Positions 6,584-13,984 of a stretch of 15,039 nt of DNA are shown one piece after another. Position 1 is the stretch's first letter, and the number at the start of each line of letters is the position of its first letter. The notes under the pieces were generated by a model, which saw only the letters and a program-made list of their open reading frames with translations, was not told the origin of the DNA and made no database searches. A program made the translations under genes and the position numbers. The DNA is from an uncultured Bacteroides sp. GTDB taxonomy: Bacteria > Bacteroidota > Bacteroidia > Bacteroidales > Bacteroidaceae. The DNA is taken from positions 1 to 15,039 of the forward strand of contig USSR01000087.1 of the NCBI GenBank assembly GCA_900557355.1. The letters are read 5' to 3'.

Positions 6584-7435
6584 ATGAAGCAGAAAATATT
6601 AATAGGGATGTTCAGTCTGTTTTTCTTTCTGTCTTTGCAAGCGCAGAATAAGAGAGCATTAGTAATAGGCTTAGGTGAATATGAAGATACTAGCTGGTCT
6701 GCTATTCATGGTGATAAGGATGTCCCTATTGTCGTGGAAATGCTGAAACACTATAAATATAATGATGTAAAGACATTGGTGAATAAGCAAGCTACCAAGA
6801 AACAAATAGTCTCTGAATTTCAAAAACTGGCAAAACGATGTTTAGCTGGTGATATTGTCTATATTCATTTCTCCGGACATGGGCAACGGATGACGGATAT
6901 AGACGGAGATGAAGAGGATGGTTTGGATGAGGCTTGGATTCCTTATGACGGATATTTGCAATATAGTAATAAAGATCGTGGAGAGAAACATCTGGTAGAT
7001 GATGAGATCGGCTTGCTATTGACAAATATACATAATAGAATAGGAACGTCAGGACATCTGCTGGTAGCGGTAGATGCATGCCATAGTGGAGATTCTTCGA
7101 GAGATATAAGCAAGGAGTGTGTGAGAGGTACGGAGAGGAAATTTGTGATTCCCATTGATCCTGCTCTTGTTGGCAAAAAAGAAAAGGCTCCGGAGTATTG
7201 GCTGACACTGAGTGCTTGTAAGAATTATCAGTCTAATACAGAATTACCGGATGGATATGGAAAATTGAGTTATGGCTTGTATAAATATAAAGAATCATTG
7301 GGTAGACTGTCTAATGATCAATTAATCCAATTAATAAAATCATTTATGGACGAGAATCGGAGAGGTTTGCCGCAGACTCCTGTGTTGACTGGGCAATCCG
7401 GATATAAAGTCTTTAATGTATTTGGAGGAAAATAG
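6584..7435 (+). CDS. Exported caspase-like (C14, metacaspase-type) cysteine peptidase
   Basis: Residues 1-20 are a signal peptide (cleavage near LQAQ), so the enzyme should act in the periplasm or outside. The caspase p20 core is complete: RALVIGLGEYED (24-35), the catalytic His in HFSGHG (H99), DEAWIPYD (115-122) and the catalytic Cys in VDACHSGD (C166). A p10-like segment follows, with LTLSACKNYQSNTE (207-220) and LSYGL (228-232). Bacterial and plant metacaspases with an Asp next to the Cys region cut after Arg or Lys rather than Asp, and D164 fits that. At 283 residues it is a one-domain enzyme. The ECF sigma gene follows with a 3-nt gap, and an exported CHAT protein of the same peptidase clan ends the operon. 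Inference: it processes envelope proteins, possibly the anti-sigma factor or the exported repeat protein. Confidence 0.92.
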   Translation: MKQKILIGMFSLFFFLSLQAQNKRALVIGLGEYEDTSWSAIHGDKDVPIVVEMLKHYKYNDVKTLVNKQATKKQIVSEFQKLAKRCLAGDIVYIHFSGHGQRMTDIDGDEEDGLDEAWIPYDGYLQYSNKDRGEKHLVDDEIGLLLTNIHNRIGTSGHLLVAVDACHSGDSSRDISKECVRGTERKFVIPIDPALVGKKEKAPEYWLTLSACKNYQSNTELPDGYGKLSYGLYKYKESLGRLSNDQLIQLIKSFMDENRRGLPQTPVLTGQSGYKVFNVFGGK

Positions 7436-7438
7436 TTG

Positions 7439-8098
7439 ATGTGGGGATTTAAATCATATACGGATGAATTTTACGTCCTGGAAATTCAAAAAGAAAACAT
7501 GAAAGTGATTAATCACTTTCATACTTACTGTAGAGATTATTTTCGTAAAACCTATAAGAAGCTGTTTCAGGAAGAAAATTTGGAAGATGATTTTTTTCAG
7601 GAGTCGTTTGTGAAACTTTGGAAAGAGATCCGGCGTTGTTCTATTTTTGTACAAAATAATCAAATTTACAAGAGAAATGCCGCTGGAGAGATAAATCTGT
7701 TAAAATGCAGTTTGCGGACATATCTGATAGATATCACCAAAAATGATTATAACCAATATCTCAGAAAAAAAGAAGTAAGTGCACGGGATATGGAACAGCT
7801 TTTGAATAGTAAGATGAGTGAGGCAGACGTTACTACTCATACGGAAGACTTGAAATCGAAAATTGTTTCAGAATGTGTAAAGAATCTGCCCGATTCTTGC
7901 TATAAGATTATTTCACTTTTCTATTACGAGCAAAAGAATTACGATGAAATCATGGAGATGTCAGATAATTATACAAGTAAGGATGCATTGAAAACACGGA
8001 AATATAAATGCATGGAACAATTGCAAAAGCGTATTGAAGAAAAGTTTAATATGTATAACTTGAAACCTTATCTACATGAAAGAGGAAACTTTAAATAA
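7439..8098 (+). CDS. ECF-type RNA polymerase sigma factor
   Basis: Region 2 is visible as FRKTYKKLFQEENLEDDFFQ followed by ESFVKLWKEI, and region 4 as CVKNLPDSCYKIISLFYYEQ with the helix-turn-helix up to TRKYKCMEQLQKR. It directs RNA polymerase to its own promoter set. I prefer ATG 7439 to TTG 7436. A second candidate start is ATG 7499, which lies inside a perfect palindrome and would still leave region 2 intact. The gene follows the caspase by 3 nt and overlaps the anti-sigma gene by 23 nt (8076-8098), an arrangement typical of translationally coupled sigma/anti-sigma pairs. The insert between regions 2 and 4 is longer than in minimal ECFs. The target regulon cannot be told from this window, but autoregulation is common for the group. 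Confidence 0.88.
   Translation: MWGFKSYTDEFYVLEIQKENMKVINHFHTYCRDYFRKTYKKLFQEENLEDDFFQESFVKLWKEIRRCSIFVQNNQIYKRNAAGEINLLKCSLRTYLIDITKNDYNQYLRKKEVSARDMEQLLNSKMSEADVTTHTEDLKSKIVSECVKNLPDSCYKIISLFYYEQKNYDEIMEMSDNYTSKDALKTRKYKCMEQLQKRIEEKFNMYNLKPYLHERGNFK
7499..7522. repeat. Perfect 24-bp palindrome at an internal ATG of the sigma gene
   Basis: The half-site ATGAAAGTGATT (7499-7510) is followed with no spacer by its exact reverse complement AATCACTTTCAT (7511-7522). The left end coincides with an in-frame ATG of the sigma gene. It could be an operator for a dimeric regulator, or an RNA hairpin that hides the start codon. A perfect 12-bp half-site by chance in 15 kb of random DNA is expected about 0.001 times (somewhat more with AT bias). 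Confidence 0.85.
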
Positions 8099-8735
8099 AA
8101 TAAATCGCTACCTGCGTGGAGAGATGACGGATCGTGAGAAGAATGCCTTTGAGAATATATTGGCAGGAGATGATGCTTTACGCCAGCGTGTAGAACTGAT
8201 GAAAGATATAATAGATGCAGTTGAAACACGTGCAATGAAAGAGCATTTGGTAGCACTGGATGTAGTACGGTCTAGACGAAACAAGGTTTACAAGATTGGA
8301 AGAATCGTATCTGTTTTGGCTGCTTGTTTAGTATTGGCTGTTTTCTTTTTTCATGTAGGAGATGATCATTTGTCTATCCCTGTGACTATCCCATCAGACT
8401 TGGGGATGTACCAACGGGGAGGAACACATACTCGGAATGTCGTGAAGTTATTGAATGATAGCCAATATGATGAAGCTTTGATTTTAGTAGATTCTTTGAG
8501 AATTGTATATAGGCGTGAAGACTCTCTGGTACTAGCTAAAAAGATAAAGACAGAGGAAGATGTTTATGTACATGAATGTGACTCTATTGTTCTTTATCAG
8601 TTAGAGTGGTTACGTATTCAATCATTAATCGGGCAAAAAAAATATAATGAAGTCCGTGAATCGTTAGAACAGTATAGATTACAAGAAGGCGATTATCGCG
8701 ATAAGGCGGATTCATTATGGATGTTGCTTAGATAA
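8076..8735 (+). CDS. Single-pass anti-sigma factor with TPR-like outer domain
   Basis: The N-terminal 50 residues show the Bacteroidota anti-sigma pattern: INRYLRGEMTDREKNAFENI (9-28) then LAGDDALRQRVE, without the Cys/His zinc site of ZAS proteins. A basic stretch (RSRRNKVYKIGR, 65-76) precedes a membrane helix at about 77-93, placing the N-terminus inside and residues 94-219 outside. The outer part has helical TPR-like hairpins (YDEALILVDSL, YNEVRESLEQY) and basic pairs such as R146-R147. It overlaps the sigma gene by 23 nt and is followed 11 nt later by the exported CHAT gene. In known sigma/anti-sigma pairs the inner part holds the sigma factor until the outer part is cleaved or bound. 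Inference: the two exported clan-CD peptidases encoded beside it are candidates to sense through or cut this outer part. Confidence 0.82.
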   Translation: MKEETLNKINRYLRGEMTDREKNAFENILAGDDALRQRVELMKDIIDAVETRAMKEHLVALDVVRSRRNKVYKIGRIVSVLAACLVLAVFFFHVGDDHLSIPVTIPSDLGMYQRGGTHTRNVVKLLNDSQYDEALILVDSLRIVYRREDSLVLAKKIKTEEDVYVHECDSIVLYQLEWLRIQSLIGQKKYNEVRESLEQYRLQEGDYRDKADSLWMLLR

Positions 8736-8746
8736 AAGATGCTAAG

Positions 8747-11632
8747 ATGAGACGTTGGGTGACTTATATATTATTCATAATGGCGACTGTCGGAGTAAAT
8801 GCCCAGCAGTATACCGAAACGCAGCCGGACTCGACTTACTACTCACGTGCTTTGGAGTTGATATTAAAGCGTGATTATGAAAAGGCGAGAAGTATATTGC
8901 ATCAAGGTTTGACGTTTGCTACAGGCGAGATACGCATAAAAAGCATACAGAAAATAGGATTGAGCTGGTACTTTGAAGGTTGTGTTCTTAAACTGCAGAA
9001 TAAGAATAAAGAAGCATACCGATGTTTTATAGAAGCACGTAAATCTTTTCAGGAGATTTCTGATAAGGGAGATGAGATATCCGTATTAAAGCAAATGGCT
9101 GAGATAGAAAAAAGATTCTATTCGGCTGATGAGGCTATGGAAAGGTATAACGAGGTGGTGAACATTGCCCGGCAGATACCTGATACACTTATGTGGATTG
9201 ATGCCTTGAAAGGACAAAGTGGTGTATTGAAGGAGCTTGGAGAGTGGGAGGAATATCTGCAATTGTCACTTAGGCTAGATTCTTTAATGTCAAACGTTGG
9301 CGATGTCAATATTCAGATGGAACTGAATTATGAAAGAGGGGACAATGCACAAAAATTGTGGGGAAATAATGCTCTAGCAGAATCATTTTATTTAAAGAAT
9401 TTAAGTCTGATTCCCAATTTGCAGGAAGAGGTAAGAAATAGCCAGTTATTTATTACCAGTTTACGCTTGTGCGATTTAAAGATAATACAGAAAAAATATG
9501 ATGACGCATTAAAATATAACACCTGTTGTTTGTCTTGTTATGCTTCAGAGTTTAGTCTTGCGTCAGCTAATCGTTATTCTCCTTACCGGAACCGTGCATA
9601 TATTTATCAGAAAATGGGATTAAAGGATAGTGCTTTTTGTTATATGGATTCCTTATTCCTGAGTCATCAGCTGAAATCGGTGTCTATGGAAACGGTTGCC
9701 GGTCATTATGTACAGAGAGGTTTATTATATGCAAACTTTGATGAATACGACTTGGCAATAGCTGATTATAAATATGCAGACAGCCTGCTGTCTGTCCGTT
9801 ATCCGGAAGATAGTAATAGCAGAATGCATATTTTGCTGGCTATGGCCAATTGTTGGTATCATAAAAAAGATTTTGCTGTCGCTAAAAAGAATTATTCCCA
9901 TTATTCAGTTTTGTGTAAATCTAAATATGGAGATCAGTCTATGGAGTATGCAAATTCACTTTACTATTTAGCCAACATTGAAGGATTCACCAATGAAAAG
10001 CAAGTTGGATGCAAAGATTACAGGCAGGCTGCAATTTTATTGAAAGAGCTTATTAAAAAGCAATTAAGATATTTGCCAACGAACGCCAGAACTAAATACT
10101 GGAATGATCTTTCTGATATATTATGGAATATGACTGCTTATGCTGTAAAAATAGGAGTAAGGCAGGAGTCTTTTGCTTGCGATGCATATAATGCATTGGT
10201 CTTTTCGAAAGGATTGATATTGGAGTCTGAAAGGTCTATGAGGAATTTACTACGGCAGAGTGGCACGGAAGAAGACTTGATATTGTATAATAAAATGCTA
10301 CTGTTACAAAGTCGATTGACCGAAGTAGGGCGAACTACAGGTAAAGAGACAGAGAACGCCAATGAACTTTATTTTCAGATTGATCAGATTGATAAACAGT
10401 TGGCAAGCAAGTGCTCTTTTTATGGAAACTATACTCAGTTCTTGAATACGCAATATGAGGATATAAAAAATGCTTTGAAAGAAGGTGAGGTTGCCATTGA
10501 CTTTACGGATTTTAAATTAGATTCCGTTCATTGTTATGCAGCCTATATTTTAAGGAAAGAGTGGGAATATCCTTTATTGGTTCCGCTTTTTAATCAGAAT
10601 CAATTGGACTCATTATATAACACTGTAAATAATATAACAGACCGTCTTTATCATTTCCCTTATTCTCAATCTTTGTTGAAGCTTTGTTGGGAATCACTGT
10701 CTCATTATATTCACATGGGTGAGACCGTTTATTATGTTCCGGCTGGTACTTTACATCAGCTATCTCTTGAATCTGTAGCTGTTACCTCTGATTCTATATT
10801 GGGAGATCAGTATCATTTTATACGATTGTCTTCTACTAGAGAAATCTGCAGGCGAGAGTTACAACAAACTGGACATACAAGTGCGGTTTTGTACGGAGGG
10901 CTATATTATGATGTCGATTTGTCCGTTATGGATGCGGAAAGTAAGAAATATGATATATCCCGACTTTTTGCATTGCGTGGTGGAACCATGGCCAGTGATT
11001 CTGTTTATCGCTACCTTCCTATGACCCAAGAGGAGGTAAATAGTATTGCTGATTTGCTGGGAGGCTGCCGGATAGATACGACTGTATATACCAGAACTCA
11101 GGGTACTGAAGAATCTTTCTTTCATTTGGATGGGCAGGCACCTCAAAACGTGGCTACACATGGTTTCTACTATACTCCGACGGATGCGGAGAATGTATCA
11201 AGGTTGGCAGGATATCAGAATGCAATGTTGTTATCCGGTGTGATCATGTCCGGTGGTAATGCAGGATGGAAGGGAACCATGCTACCGGAAGGTGTTTTAG
11301 ATGGCATTATGACGGCAGACGATATTTCTCGTCTGAATTTGAAAGGTGCGGATTTAGTCGTACTATCTGCTTGTGACACAGGACTGGGCAGTATCAATCC
11401 CGAAGGAGTTTTTGGCCTACAACGTGCTTTTAAGAAGGCCGGTGTACAAACACTGGTGATGAGTTTATGGGGAGTGAGTGATTGGACTACCAAAGAATTT
11501 ATGGTGCATTTTTACAGAAATCTGGCAGAAAATGGCTGGAACAAAAGAAAGGCTTTTGAGGATGCAAAAGCATTCATACGTCAAACTTATCCTGAACCTT
11601 TCTACTGGGCAGGCTTTATTATGCTGGACTGA
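8747..11632 (+). CDS. Exported TPR-CHAT protein (caspase/separase-like peptidase)
   Basis: A signal peptide (residues 1-20, MRRWVTYILFIMATVGVNAQ) leads into several hundred residues of TPR-like helical repeats (about 28-440; for example YEKARSILHQGL, YDLAIADYKYADSLL, FAVAKKNYSHYSVL). A helical linker follows, then a C-terminal CHAT domain. The clan-CD dyad is intact: VATHGF (H805) and VVLSACDTG (C876). The protein closes with the usual FYWAGFIMLD, so the domain is complete. CHAT means caspase HetF associated with TPRs. In characterised members such as the TPR-CHAT protease of type III-E CRISPR, substrate or RNA binding to the repeat part turns on cleavage of a partner linked to a sigma factor. 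Here the gene follows a sigma/anti-sigma pair, but the signal peptide puts it in the envelope, facing the outer part of the anti-sigma factor. It ends the operon. Confidence 0.93.
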   Translation: MRRWVTYILFIMATVGVNAQQYTETQPDSTYYSRALELILKRDYEKARSILHQGLTFATGEIRIKSIQKIGLSWYFEGCVLKLQNKNKEAYRCFIEARKSFQEISDKGDEISVLKQMAEIEKRFYSADEAMERYNEVVNIARQIPDTLMWIDALKGQSGVLKELGEWEEYLQLSLRLDSLMSNVGDVNIQMELNYERGDNAQKLWGNNALAESFYLKNLSLIPNLQEEVRNSQLFITSLRLCDLKIIQKKYDDALKYNTCCLSCYASEFSLASANRYSPYRNRAYIYQKMGLKDSAFCYMDSLFLSHQLKSVSMETVAGHYVQRGLLYANFDEYDLAIADYKYADSLLSVRYPEDSNSRMHILLAMANCWYHKKDFAVAKKNYSHYSVLCKSKYGDQSMEYANSLYYLANIEGFTNEKQVGCKDYRQAAILLKELIKKQLRYLPTNARTKYWNDLSDILWNMTAYAVKIGVRQESFACDAYNALVFSKGLILESERSMRNLLRQSGTEEDLILYNKMLLLQSRLTEVGRTTGKETENANELYFQIDQIDKQLASKCSFYGNYTQFLNTQYEDIKNALKEGEVAIDFTDFKLDSVHCYAAYILRKEWEYPLLVPLFNQNQLDSLYNTVNNITDRLYHFPYSQSLLKLCWESLSHYIHMGETVYYVPAGTLHQLSLESVAVTSDSILGDQYHFIRLSSTREICRRELQQTGHTSAVLYGGLYYDVDLSVMDAESKKYDISRLFALRGGTMASDSVYRYLPMTQEEVNSIADLLGGCRIDTTVYTRTQGTEESFFHLDGQAPQNVATHGFYYTPTDAENVSRLAGYQNAMLLSGVIMSGGNAGWKGTMLPEGVLDGIMTADDISRLNLKGADLVVLSACDTGLGSINPEGVFGLQRAFKKAGVQTLVMSLWGVSDWTTKEFMVHFYRNLAENGWNKRKAFEDAKAFIRQTYPEPFYWAGFIMLD

Positions 11633-11703
11633 CACTAAAAAATAGGAAATAATGCATTTTTCTTCCAAAGTAGGGTTACTTTGAAGGACTAAAATACATT
11701 AAG

Positions 11704-11724
11704 TGGTAAATTAAAGGTTTACCA
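11704..11724 (+). promoter_or_regulatory. Inverted repeat just before the start of the second sigma-like gene
   Basis: TGGTAAA (11704-11710) and TTTACCA (11718-11724) form a perfect 7-bp inverted repeat with a 7-nt loop, ending 2 nt before the ATG at 11727. It could be an operator, or an RNA hairpin affecting initiation. A second hairpin, CAAAGTA/TACTTTG (11666-11672 and 11677-11683, 4-nt loop), lies upstream. No T-run follows it, so it does not look like a terminator on this strand. The gap 11633-11726 contains no gene. Confidence 0.4.
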
Positions 11725-11726
11725 TT

Positions 11727-12329
11727 ATGAAATCGTATGCTACTAAAAGCCCTTTATTGAGTGATAATGACTATATCCATGGCCTTAAAAATCTGGATAA
11801 CAGGGTAACTCATCAATTCTTTTATAAAGAATGCTATTTTTTATTGAATGAAATCAAGTATTCACTTTACAATGGTAAAGTCGGATATGATGAACTTGTG
11901 AACGAACTATATCTGGAACTCAATGCTGGAAACTGGAAAAGACTGGATTCTTTTTTAGGAATAAATGATTGTCATCTGAAAACGTGGCTTTCTGTCGTGT
12001 CATGGCATTTTTTCGTCAAAAAGAAGATGCTGCTGATGGAGAAGGATTCTGAAGAGGAATTGATAAATTCCTGTAGGAATACTTATAATACAGAACTGAA
12101 CATTGAAGTAGCTATAGATGTGAAACGGGTAATGTCTTTGATGAAAAACAAGCGTTATGCGGATATTCTGAGATTAATGATTATTGAAGGATATGCACCT
12201 GCGGAGGTTGCCCGAAAATGGAATAAAACGATAGATAATATTTATAATATTAAACATCGGGCTATCAAGGAGTTTTTGAGTATTTATAATGCTAATATAA
12301 GTACATATAACCGGATTAAAATGAACTGA
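11727..12329 (+). CDS. Sigma-70-like RNA polymerase sigma factor
   Basis: This is a 200-residue protein with a region-2-like half (YKECYFLLNEIKYSLYNGKV, then YDELVNELYLEL and LKTWLSVVSWHFFVKKK) and a C-terminal region-4-like helix-turn-helix (YADILRLMIIEGYAPAEVAR, then IDNIYNIKHRAIKEFL). The pattern is one I associate with Bacteroidota sigma-70-family proteins, which diverge from classical ECFs. It follows the CHAT gene by 94 nt containing two hairpins, so it probably starts a new transcription unit. It is followed after 2 nt by a LytTR-type regulator rather than by an anti-sigma factor, so its control differs from that of the first sigma factor. Family call fairly sure; target genes unknown. 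Confidence 0.75.
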   Translation: MKSYATKSPLLSDNDYIHGLKNLDNRVTHQFFYKECYFLLNEIKYSLYNGKVGYDELVNELYLELNAGNWKRLDSFLGINDCHLKTWLSVVSWHFFVKKKMLLMEKDSEEELINSCRNTYNTELNIEVAIDVKRVMSLMKNKRYADILRLMIIEGYAPAEVARKWNKTIDNIYNIKHRAIKEFLSIYNANISTYNRIKMN

Positions 12330-12331
12330 AC

Positions 12332-12709
12332 ATGGACAATTGGAAGCATATCGGTATTGCCGGAGATCAGGATAATATCTTTTTATCTGCCACTATGACT
12401 GGAAATTTGCAACTGATCCGTTTGGAACACATTGGTTATTTTCGCTATAACTCCAAATGTAAGCAATGGGAAGCAGTTTTGTGTGATAAACATTCTCTGA
12501 TGTTGAAAAGAAATACAAATTCGCAAAAGATACTGAGTTTTCATCCTCACTTGGTGCAGGTTAGCCAGTCATTCATCATTAATGTAAGATACCTGATCTT
12601 GATTAAGGATAATAATTGCGTGTTTCTTCCACCGTTTGATGAGGTGGATAATTTACAGATAACCAAACCTTTTATGAGAAAACTGAAAGAAAAATATCTA
12701 AGTATTTAA
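12332..12709 (+). CDS. LytTR-type DNA-binding protein
   Basis: The 125 residues are nearly all one LytTR-like domain: an opening beta part (IFLSATMTGNLQLIRLEHIG) followed by the typical signature LVQVSQSFIINVRYL (85-99 approximately), a short turn and a closing strand and helix near LQITKPFMRKLKEKY. LytTR domains bind direct-repeat DNA with a ten-stranded beta fold. There is no receiver domain, so the protein is not a standard two-component regulator. It starts 2 nt after the second sigma gene, so the two are probably translationally coupled. Divergence from the consensus keeps some doubt. Confidence 0.68.
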   Translation: MDNWKHIGIAGDQDNIFLSATMTGNLQLIRLEHIGYFRYNSKCKQWEAVLCDKHSLMLKRNTNSQKILSFHPHLVQVSQSFIINVRYLILIKDNNCVFLPPFDEVDNLQITKPFMRKLKEKYLSI

Positions 12710-12713
12710 TAGC

Positions 12714-12721
12714 AGGGAGGA
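12714..12721 (+). promoter_or_regulatory. Strong Shine-Dalgarno-like site
   Basis: AGGGAGGA ends 3 nt before the ATG at 12725. Purine-rich SD sites are otherwise absent before the genes here and are uncommon in Bacteroidota, so this one supports the chosen start and may indicate a different translational regime or origin for this gene. Confidence 0.5.
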
Positions 12722-12724
12722 ATA

Positions 12725-13315
12725 ATGAATAAGGTAATGTATGAGGTATGGGGCGAAGATACTTTTGCCCGGGAAAGTTATTTGGTAGGTACTTTTGAAA
12801 CTCGGGAAAAAGCCGGTAAAGCGTTGGAAGCTAGTGAGAAATCTGTATTAGATCAGTGTGAAGAGTTGAGAGATACCTATTGGATAGTGGAACTGACTCC
12901 TGAACGGGAAAAAGAGAGGAAGGAATGGGAGCGTAATCAGGAAGAACAGCGTAGAAGTAAAAGCGATTTTGACTACTCACATCTTTGTGAACTTATATCC
13001 CGGCTGAATAGTAAGCTACTGGAGGTAGTAGTGCAAGATATGAAAGGGACTATAACAGATAAGGAAGTCAAGTTGTTGGAGGAGAATGAAAAAGTAAGTG
13101 ATTGTTATGACTCTCTTTCATTTCAATACATCAGAGGGGTGAAAGATGAACAGTGCTGTCTGGTATATGTGGAGATCGGGTTTAAAGATGAGGGAAGAAT
13201 GTCAACAAGTTGCTTTGTTGGGACTCCTAATCAGATAAGGAGACAATTCTCTTTTAAGAGAGGAGAAAAGTTTGTATGTAGGATTATAGATAAAATGATT
13301 GTAGATTTTTTTTAA
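12725..13315 (+). CDS. Unrecognised 196-residue soluble protein
   Basis: I do not recognise the family. The N-terminal 55 residues (YEVWGEDTF...VGTFETREKAGKALE... YWIVELTPE) look like a small alpha/beta domain. A highly charged helix follows at about 59-80 (EREKERKEWERNQEEQRRSK), then a second alpha/beta region with QYIRGVKDEQCCLVYVEIGF and a basic end. There is no signal peptide or membrane helix, so it is cytosolic. The gene lies 15 nt after the LytTR gene and 24 nt before the vWA gene, in the same direction. It may partner the vWA protein. Coding quality is good in length, codon use and continuity with its neighbours. Confidence 0.7.
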   Translation: MNKVMYEVWGEDTFARESYLVGTFETREKAGKALEASEKSVLDQCEELRDTYWIVELTPEREKERKEWERNQEEQRRSKSDFDYSHLCELISRLNSKLLEVVVQDMKGTITDKEVKLLEENEKVSDCYDSLSFQYIRGVKDEQCCLVYVEIGFKDEGRMSTSCFVGTPNQIRRQFSFKRGEKFVCRIIDKMIVDFF

Positions 13316-13339
13316 TAAACTAAAAATATAAAAAACAAC

Positions 13340-13972
13340 ATGAGTCAACGAGTTTATAATTTAATTATTTTGGATGAGAGTGGATCAATGAGCAGCATTG
13401 AGAAACAAACTATTTCAGGTTTTAATGAAACGATTCAAACGATTTCTGCTGCGCAAAGGAAGCATGAAGGACAACGATATTTTGTTTCATTGGTAATATT
13501 TAATTCAGACAGTATCCGGACTGTGTTTGATAAAGTCAGTGTAGATGTGGTGTCGGAGTTAACACATGAGACCTATCGTCCGAATTGCTGTACTCCTTTG
13601 TATGATGCAATGGGAATGGCATTGACAAAGTTGCGCTATTCTTTATCCGAAACCGATGATTATAAAGTATTGGTTACAATTATAACAGACGGGGAAGAAA
13701 ATTCCTCTTCGGAATATGATGGAAGACTGATAAAGAAAATGGTTGAAGAATTGAAGACTAAAGGTTGGGTGTTTACTTATATCGGAGCTAATCAGAATGT
13801 GGAAAAGGTGGCTGCAACGATCTCCGTAACAAACGTAATGAGTTTTGAAAGTACTCCATGTGGTACCAATCAAATGTTTGCAAAAGAAAGTGCCAGTCGT
13901 ATGCGCTTCTTTGATAAACTGGAGAAAAACTGCAATAATTTGGCAGACAATTTTTTTGATGATGAAAAATAG
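13340..13972 (+). CDS. Single-domain vWA protein with intact MIDAS
   Basis: All 210 residues form a von Willebrand A domain. The metal-ion-dependent adhesion site is complete: DESGS (D12, S14, S16), T85 in CCTPLYDA and D117 in ITDGEEN. There is no signal peptide, so it is a cytosolic scaffold rather than an adhesin. Small vWA proteins of this type accompany kinases, PP2C phosphatases and chaperone-like ATPases in TerY-like phospho-signalling sets, and such partners are encoded in the first third of this window, although about 9 kb away. The gap to the WG-repeat gene is 12 nt. The domain call is secure; the link to the kinase block is inference. Confidence 0.92.
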   Translation: MSQRVYNLIILDESGSMSSIEKQTISGFNETIQTISAAQRKHEGQRYFVSLVIFNSDSIRTVFDKVSVDVVSELTHETYRPNCCTPLYDAMGMALTKLRYSLSETDDYKVLVTIITDGEENSSSEYDGRLIKKMVEELKTKGWVFTYIGANQNVEKVAATISVTNVMSFESTPCGTNQMFAKESASRMRFFDKLEKNCNNLADNFFDDEK

Positions 13973-13984
13973 TATAAAGATAAA

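Noticed and set aside
7436..7438. TTG start for the ECF sigma factor
   Set aside because: An ATG follows immediately at 7439, so TTG is unnecessary.
6584..11632. Type III-E CRISPR (Craspase) locus because of the TPR-CHAT protein and sigma factor
   Set aside because: There is no CRISPR array, no gRAMP or other Cas gene, and the CHAT protein has a signal peptide, unlike the cytosolic Craspase protease.
11661..11688. Hairpin after the CHAT gene as a terminator
   Set aside because: The stem is short and bulged, and no T-run follows it on the + strand; the T-run lies before it.
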